From assembly GCF_902498195.1 (NCBI RefSeq), contig NZ_CABVIY010000006.1, positions 372,001 to 436,000 of the forward strand: a stretch of DNA of 64,000 nt. The letters run 5' to 3'. Position 1 is the stretch's first letter; each line of letters starts with the position of its first letter. The notes below the pieces were generated by a model. That model saw nothing but the letters and a program-made list of their open reading frames with translations. It had not been told where the DNA came from and did not search any database. Source of the DNA: Pseudomonas fluorescens. Lineage in GTDB: Bacteria > Pseudomonadota > Gammaproteobacteria > Pseudomonadales > Pseudomonadaceae. This document shows positions 60,167 through 64,000 of this stretch, one piece after another. Made by a program: the position numbers and the translations under genes.

Positions 60167-60487
60167 TCAGGTGAAGACCACTTCAAGTCGGCCCTCTTTT
60201 CGTGATCGTGGGGCCGATTTGACGACGATTTGCACGTCCCGCCCGAGCAGTAAAAGGCATTCCATCATCTTGGCTTCACTGATCCCTCGAAACTTCCCGC
60301 GCAACATCTCGGAAAGCTTGGGTTGCGACAGCCCCAGGATTTCTGATGCCTGGACCTGAGTCAGATGCCGGGCTTTGATGATTTCACCAATTTTTGCCGC
60401 CAGCTGCGATTTGACCCGCATTTCACTGGCGTTTGGCGTTCCCAGGTCTTTGTAGACGTTCCCGCTGCTCTCTTCGATTTCAACCAT
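60167..60487 (-). CDS. higA: HigA-like antitoxin, XRE family
   Basis: The 106-aa antitoxin has an XRE helix-turn-helix (residues 40-95: IIKARHLTQVQASEILGLSQPKLSEMLRGKFRGISEAKMMECLLLLG) and a basic tail. It is the second gene after the toxin, overlapping it by 8 bases, the inverted HigBA order. It should neutralise the toxin and repress the operon at the palindrome near 60851. Confidence 0.88.
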   Translation of the reverse strand: MVEIEESSGNVYKDLGTPNASEMRVKSQLAAKIGEIIKARHLTQVQASEILGLSQPKLSEMLRGKFRGISEAKMMECLLLLGRDVQIVVKSAPRSRKEGRLEVVFT

Positions 60488-60842
60488 TTTTCAATCCTTT
60501 CGCATGATCTTGCGCTGCTTGAAGTCGCGTCCTGATCAGATCGATGTCGTGCTGCGCGGTCTTGATGCCAAACGTCGACTTTTTCTGGAAGCAATGCAGA
60601 ACATAAATAGAGCTGCCAAAACTAACGGTATAAACGGCACGGTAGGTGTTCGTATTGAAGTCCTCAACCAACTCAAGGACCCCCGCACCTCCAAAGCCCC
60701 TAAGAGGCTTTGCATCCGCATGCTTCTTGCCGCTTTGTGCCAGATCCAGAGCATGACCAAAAACGTCCTGTACATCTGAAGGCATCTGCTTGAGATCTTT
60801 CTTACTGCTGCCAACCCACAGGAGTGACTTCCTTGTACTCAT
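60480..60842 (-). CDS. higB: RelE/HigB-type (Gp49-like) toxin
   Basis: The 120-aa toxin is of the phage-derived Gp49/HigB family (RelE superfamily mRNA interferase): LLWVGSSKKDLKQMPSDVQDVFGHALDLAQSG, then AKPLRGFGGAGVLELVED, TYRAVYTVSFGSSIYVLHCFQKKSTFGIKT. Arg and Lys residues in YRAVYT and FQKKS are the usual RNA-contact positions. It is the first gene of the pair and is likely to stop translation by cutting mRNA on the ribosome when HigA is lost. Confidence 0.88.
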   Translation of the reverse strand: MSTRKSLLWVGSSKKDLKQMPSDVQDVFGHALDLAQSGKKHADAKPLRGFGGAGVLELVEDFNTNTYRAVYTVSFGSSIYVLHCFQKKSTFGIKTAQHDIDLIRTRLQAAQDHAKGLKNG

Positions 60843-60850
60843 GCGAAAAT

Positions 60851-60866
60851 ATACCTATTTGGGAAT
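60851..60866. promoter_or_regulatory. HigA operator candidate and higBA promoter
   Basis: ATACC-TATTTG-GGAAT is an imperfect inverted repeat just upstream of higB. It overlaps a minus-strand -10-like TATATT. Confidence 0.5.
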
Positions 60867-60888
60867 AATCGTCAATCGATGCTTTCGC

Positions 60889-61191
60889 TCACTCCACCAT
60901 CGCAAAATCCGCCCGCCCCGCCGGATTCTGCGTCGAGCCTTTCACATTCATCCCGCGCCCCGGCGCAAACCCCGGGAAAAACACCAGCCCCTCTGACTCA
61001 AACCGGTACGCCAACGCCAACCGGGTGACATCCGCGACCTCGCGCTTTGCCTCGAAACGCTGGATAGCGTCCACCGAAACCCCGGATTCCCGCGCCAGTT
61101 CGTCCACACTCCAGCCCAGCATGGCTCGGGCCTGGGCGCAGTGGGCCGGGGTGAATTGGAAAAGGGCGATACGTTCCAGGGTGATTTTCAT
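60889..61191 (-). CDS. Small XRE-family regulator
   Basis: The 100-aa protein has an XRE helix-turn-helix (about residues 18-65: AQARAMLGWSVDELARESGVSVDAIQRFEAKREV) after an N-terminal strand (MKITLERIALFQFTPAHC). The tail (GLVFFPGFAPGRGMNVKGS) is not helical and may bind a ligand or dimerise. It lies alone between higBA and bglX. A palindrome that fits a LexA box lies 54 bases upstream. Confidence 0.85.
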   Translation of the reverse strand: MKITLERIALFQFTPAHCAQARAMLGWSVDELARESGVSVDAIQRFEAKREVADVTRLALAYRFESEGLVFFPGFAPGRGMNVKGSTQNPAGRADFAMVE

Positions 61192-61244
61192 CGCTTGAGA
61201 GGCCATGGTGTTCTCCGGGCTCGAGAGTGTTGGTCATTAATGTA

Positions 61245-61260
61245 CTGTGTTTTTGTACAG
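61245..61260. promoter_or_regulatory. CTGT-N8-ACAG palindrome (LexA-like or autoregulatory)
   Basis: CTGTGTTTTTGTACAG fits the gamma-proteobacterial LexA pattern. The overlapping TGTAC-N9-GTACA also fits self-regulation by the XRE protein. Confidence 0.45.
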
Positions 61261-61430
61261 TTGTTTTGAGCGCGGATCAAATTGATTTTTCGGATGATTC
61301 CATGGAGTCGGACGGGCGGTAGGCATTTCCATTCGCCGGCTGAGGTCGATGACACCTGTCATAAGTGACAGTAGACGCTGTCTTGCGATTAAGGGACGCT
61401 GGGCACACAGGCCCACCGAGACGGAAGACG

Positions 61431-63728
61431 ATGCGAACAATTGCCTGGCTGATGCTGATCACCTTTCTGGCGAGCGCGCCCGTTGTGGCACAACGGCTCT
61501 CTGATCAGACATCGGCTGCCGCCAAGGCCCACTTCATCGAAAACTTGCTGCGGCAGATGACGACCGAAGAAAAAATCGGCCAGCTCAGGTTGAACTGCAT
61601 CGGCGTGCAATCGCCACGGGAACAGTTGCTTGAAGAGGCTGCGGCGTCGCGGTTGGGTGGCATTTTTTACGCGGTAGGCCGTGCCGACCTCCGCGAATTC
61701 CAGGACGCAGCCCTGCGCAGTCGCCTGAAGATCCCGCTGTTTTTCGCCTACGACGTGATCCATGGCCATCGCACGATCTTTCCAATTGGCATCGGCCTGG
61801 CCTCCACCTGGGACACCGGTGCGATCACGCTCGCCGGCCGCATCGCCGCGCAAGAAGCCAGCGCCGACGGCCTGGACATGGTGTTTTCGCCCATGGTCGA
61901 CATCACACGGGACCCGCGTTGGGGCCGGGCGTCGGAAGGCTGGGGCGAAGATGCCTGGCTGTCCGCGCTCTACACCTCGACGATGGTGCAGGCGTTGCAG
62001 GGCAGTACCCTTGGCGCAGCTGGCAACGTGATGGCGAGCGCCAAGCATTTCGCTCTTTACGGTGCCCCGGAAGGCGGGCGTGACTACAACTCGGTGGACA
62101 TGAGCCTGCCGCGCATGTACCAGGATTATCTGCCGCCCTACCACGCGGCGGTGAAGGCGGGCGTGGGCGCGATGATGCTGACCTACATCGCCATTAACGG
62201 TGTGCCCGCCACCTCTAATACCTGGTTGATCCGCGACCTGCTACGCAAGCAATGGCGCTTCAAGGGCCTGATTATCAGCGACTTCAATGCCGTGGCCGAT
62301 CTGGTCAGCCACGGTGTGGCCAGCACCGATCGCGAGGCGGCCATGCTGGCGATCAGGGCCGGGCTCAACATGAGCATGTCCGACACGCTGTTCCGCGATG
62401 AACTGCCGGGCCTGTTGCGTTCAGGCGCGGTATCGCAGGAAGAAGTCGATGATGCTGTCAGAGAAGTCCTGGGCGCCAAGTACGACCTGGGACTTTTTGC
62501 CGACCCTTACCTGCGCATCGGTGCCGCGAAGGATGACCCCGCGGACATTCATGCCGAAACGCGAATGCACCGCGAACAGGCCCGGGACGTTGCCCGCAAA
62601 AGCCTGGTGCTGTTGAAAAATCAACGCAACGCGCTGCCGCTCGACAAGTCCGCCAGGATCGCGGTCGTCGGGCCGTTGGCCAAGAGTCGGCTCGACATCC
62701 TGGGCAACTGGAGCTCCATCGCCACCTCTGCCCAGGCGGTGTCGGTGTACGACGGCATCGCCCATGCCCTCGATGCGCCGGACCGGTTGTTATACGCGCG
62801 GGGCGCCGATGTCACGGATGACCCTCGCATCCTGGACTACCTCAACGTTCCCGGCGCCAACCCCGCCGATGTAGAAGTCGACCCGCGTTCGCCGACGCGC
62901 ATGTTGCAGGAAGCGGTGGACGTCGCTCGACAGGCCGATGTCGTGGTGGCAGTCGTGGGCGAGTCCCGCGGCATGTCCTACGAGGGCGCCAGCCGCGCCA
63001 GCCTGGGTTTGCCCGGGTATCAGGCACGGCTGATCAGCGCGCTAAAAGCCACCGGAAAACCCCTGGTGCTGGTCCTGATGAATGGCCGCCCGCTGTCCAT
63101 CGGCAAGGAACACGACATGGCCGATGCGGTGCTGGAAACCTGGTACAGCGGCACCGAGGGCGGCAACGCCATCGCCGATGTGCTGTTCGGCGACTACAAT
63201 CCGTCCGGCAAACTGCCCATCACTTTCCCACGCTCGGTGGGTCAGGTGCCTACGTACTACAACCACCTGAACACCAGCAAACCCCCTCAAGCCGATGCGC
63301 CGCGAGCAGTCGCCTCCCGCTACATCGATGAACAGAATGGTCCGCTTTATCCGTTCGGTTTCGGTTTGAGCTACACCCAATTCAGCCTCTCGGACATCAC
63401 CCTGACCCGGCAAAGCCTCAAGCGCGGCGAAGTCCTGGGCGCCAGCGTGGTGCTGAAAAACACCGGCCAACGCGCCGGCGAAACCGTGGTGCAACTCTAC
63501 CTGCGCGACATCAGCGCCTCGATCAGCCGCCCGGTCAAAGAACTCAAGCGCTATCAGAAAATCCTGCTGCAAGCCGGGGAAGAAAGAACCCTGTACTTCA
63601 ACCTGAGCGAAGAAGACCTGAAGTTCTACAATGCACAACTGGAGCATGCGGCTGAGGCGGGCGCGTTCAGTGTGATGATCGGGCTGGATTCGCGGGATGT
63701 GAAGGAGCGGCGGTTTGAGTTGTTTTGA
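61431..63728 (+). CDS. bglX: Secreted beta-glucosidase, glycoside hydrolase family 3
   Basis: BglX hydrolyses beta-glucosides (cellobiose type) in the periplasm, releasing glucose for GtsABCD. The 765-aa protein (same length as E. coli BglX) has a signal peptide (residues 1-20). The GH3 TIM barrel carries nucleophile Asp284 in GLIISDFNAVADL and the substrate motif VMASAKHFALYG (Lys205, His206). The second alpha/beta domain (about 390-600) and C-terminal fibronectin III-like domain (660-765) are complete. The ATG is set after KTMRTIAW. There is no terminator before the next frame. Confidence 0.93.
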   Translation: MRTIAWLMLITFLASAPVVAQRLSDQTSAAAKAHFIENLLRQMTTEEKIGQLRLNCIGVQSPREQLLEEAAASRLGGIFYAVGRADLREFQDAALRSRLKIPLFFAYDVIHGHRTIFPIGIGLASTWDTGAITLAGRIAAQEASADGLDMVFSPMVDITRDPRWGRASEGWGEDAWLSALYTSTMVQALQGSTLGAAGNVMASAKHFALYGAPEGGRDYNSVDMSLPRMYQDYLPPYHAAVKAGVGAMMLTYIAINGVPATSNTWLIRDLLRKQWRFKGLIISDFNAVADLVSHGVASTDREAAMLAIRAGLNMSMSDTLFRDELPGLLRSGAVSQEEVDDAVREVLGAKYDLGLFADPYLRIGAAKDDPADIHAETRMHREQARDVARKSLVLLKNQRNALPLDKSARIAVVGPLAKSRLDILGNWSSIATSAQAVSVYDGIAHALDAPDRLLYARGADVTDDPRILDYLNVPGANPADVEVDPRSPTRMLQEAVDVARQADVVVAVVGESRGMSYEGASRASLGLPGYQARLISALKATGKPLVLVLMNGRPLSIGKEHDMADAVLETWYSGTEGGNAIADVLFGDYNPSGKLPITFPRSVGQVPTYYNHLNTSKPPQADAPRAVASRYIDEQNGPLYPFGFGLSYTQFSLSDITLTRQSLKRGEVLGASVVLKNTGQRAGETVVQLYLRDISASISRPVKELKRYQKILLQAGEERTLYFNLSEEDLKFYNAQLEHAAEAGAFSVMIGLDSRDVKERRFELF

Positions 63729-63776
63729 GTGGCCTGCCAAGCTGTTGTCTTCGATTCACTGAAGATGGAATCAGGC

Positions 63777-64000
63777 ATGTTGATCTTCAACTGCACCGAA
63801 GCGGCCAGTAATTTCTTCAGCCGCGTGCACAAGGGCAAAAAAATCACGCCAGTCGAGAAGCCGCTATCGCCCGTCATCGAGGACGATGAGACCGGTGAAT
63901 TTGCTGAGCAGTGGCTGGTTCACGCCACCACGGTGCAACGCAAACACGTGCTGTACGTCATCCATGTGCAAACCCGTTATTGCATGATTTTCGCGGACGC
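63777..64000 (+). CDS. DUF6933-like protein, 3' end outside window
   Basis: This open frame runs to the window edge without a stop and starts MLIFNCTEAASNFFSRVHKGKK. It continues EDDETGEFAEQWLVHATTVQRKHVLYVIHVQTRY. The opening FNCT and VLYVIH strands resemble DUF6933, whose function is unknown. An ATG at 63765 in the same frame is an alternative start. It lies 48 bases after bglX. Confidence 0.7.
   Translation, partial: MLIFNCTEAASNFFSRVHKGKKITPVEKPLSPVIEDDETGEFAEQWLVHATTVQRKHVLYVIHVQTRYCMIFAD

Overview
The window is GC-rich, densely coded chromosome of a fluorescent pseudomonad, most likely the Pseudomonas fluorescens group. The evidence is a complete Entner-Doudoroff and glucose-uptake cluster in the Pseudomonas order (edd-glk-gltR-gtrS, gtsABCD-oprB, hexR/zwf-pgl-eda), the phaJ1-hydrolase-fadD2-fadD1 block, Pseudomonas-restricted small families (DUF2025, DUF3820, DUF2383), and about 25 paired inverted REP elements (REPIN type) of three sequence families. 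No rRNA, tRNA, CRISPR array, prophage or insertion sequence was seen.

Region 1 (1-16.4 kb) is sugar uptake and catabolism. It holds the end of edd, glucokinase, the GltR/GtrS two-component system, an AGE-type sugar isomerase, the GtsABCD glucose ABC transporter, the OprB porin, a hexose-6-phosphate mutarotase, and HexR divergent from zwf-pgl-eda. The isomerase and gtsA promoters align without gaps (GTNAC repeats, then a -10 element), as expected for shared GltR control. A HexR-like palindrome precedes zwf. AANAANAA motifs typical of Hfq/Crc control lie just before gltR, the isomerase gene, gtsA, oprB and gntP.

Region 2 (16.6-30.8 kb) is mixed metabolism: a class V aminotransferase, DUF3820 and DUF2383 proteins, the fatty-acid activation block (phaJ1, lipase-like hydrolase, fadD2, fadD1), CsbD, a YihY/BrkB membrane protein with peptide deformylase, an exported methyltransferase-like protein, a desaturase, and a PhnD-like binding protein without a signal peptide.

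Region 3 (30.9-40.2 kb) holds an ECF sigma factor overlapping an orphan OpuAC-type binding protein, a soluble two-PAS chemoreceptor resembling BdlA, a GST, the gluconate regulon gntR/gntK/gntP with three identical-core operators, and an orphan RHS-core protein with a variable C-terminus.

Region 4 (40.4-53.9 kb) holds AlaC, a LysE exporter, GNAT enzymes, an ECF42-type sigma operon with a candidate self-recognised promoter, a LysR-PACE efflux pair, Pit phosphate and CorA/ZntB transporters, twin PepSY proteins each preceded by a BqsR-like box, and a glpQ broken by a one-base frameshift.

Region 5 (53.9-64 kb) has no REP elements and looks more accessory. It contains a CTP-synthase-like/monooxygenase-like gene pair opposite a LysR gene, DUF1003, a TetR gene opposite a metallo-hydrolase, an exported amidase, a HigBA-type toxin-antitoxin pair, a small XRE regulator with a LexA-like palindrome, secreted beta-glucosidase BglX, and a truncated DUF6933-like gene. 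The best candidates for new biology are the CTP-synthase-like/LysR unit (54.0-56.0 kb), the PepSY twins (51.2-52.0 kb) and the ECF/OpuAC pair (30.8-32.5 kb).
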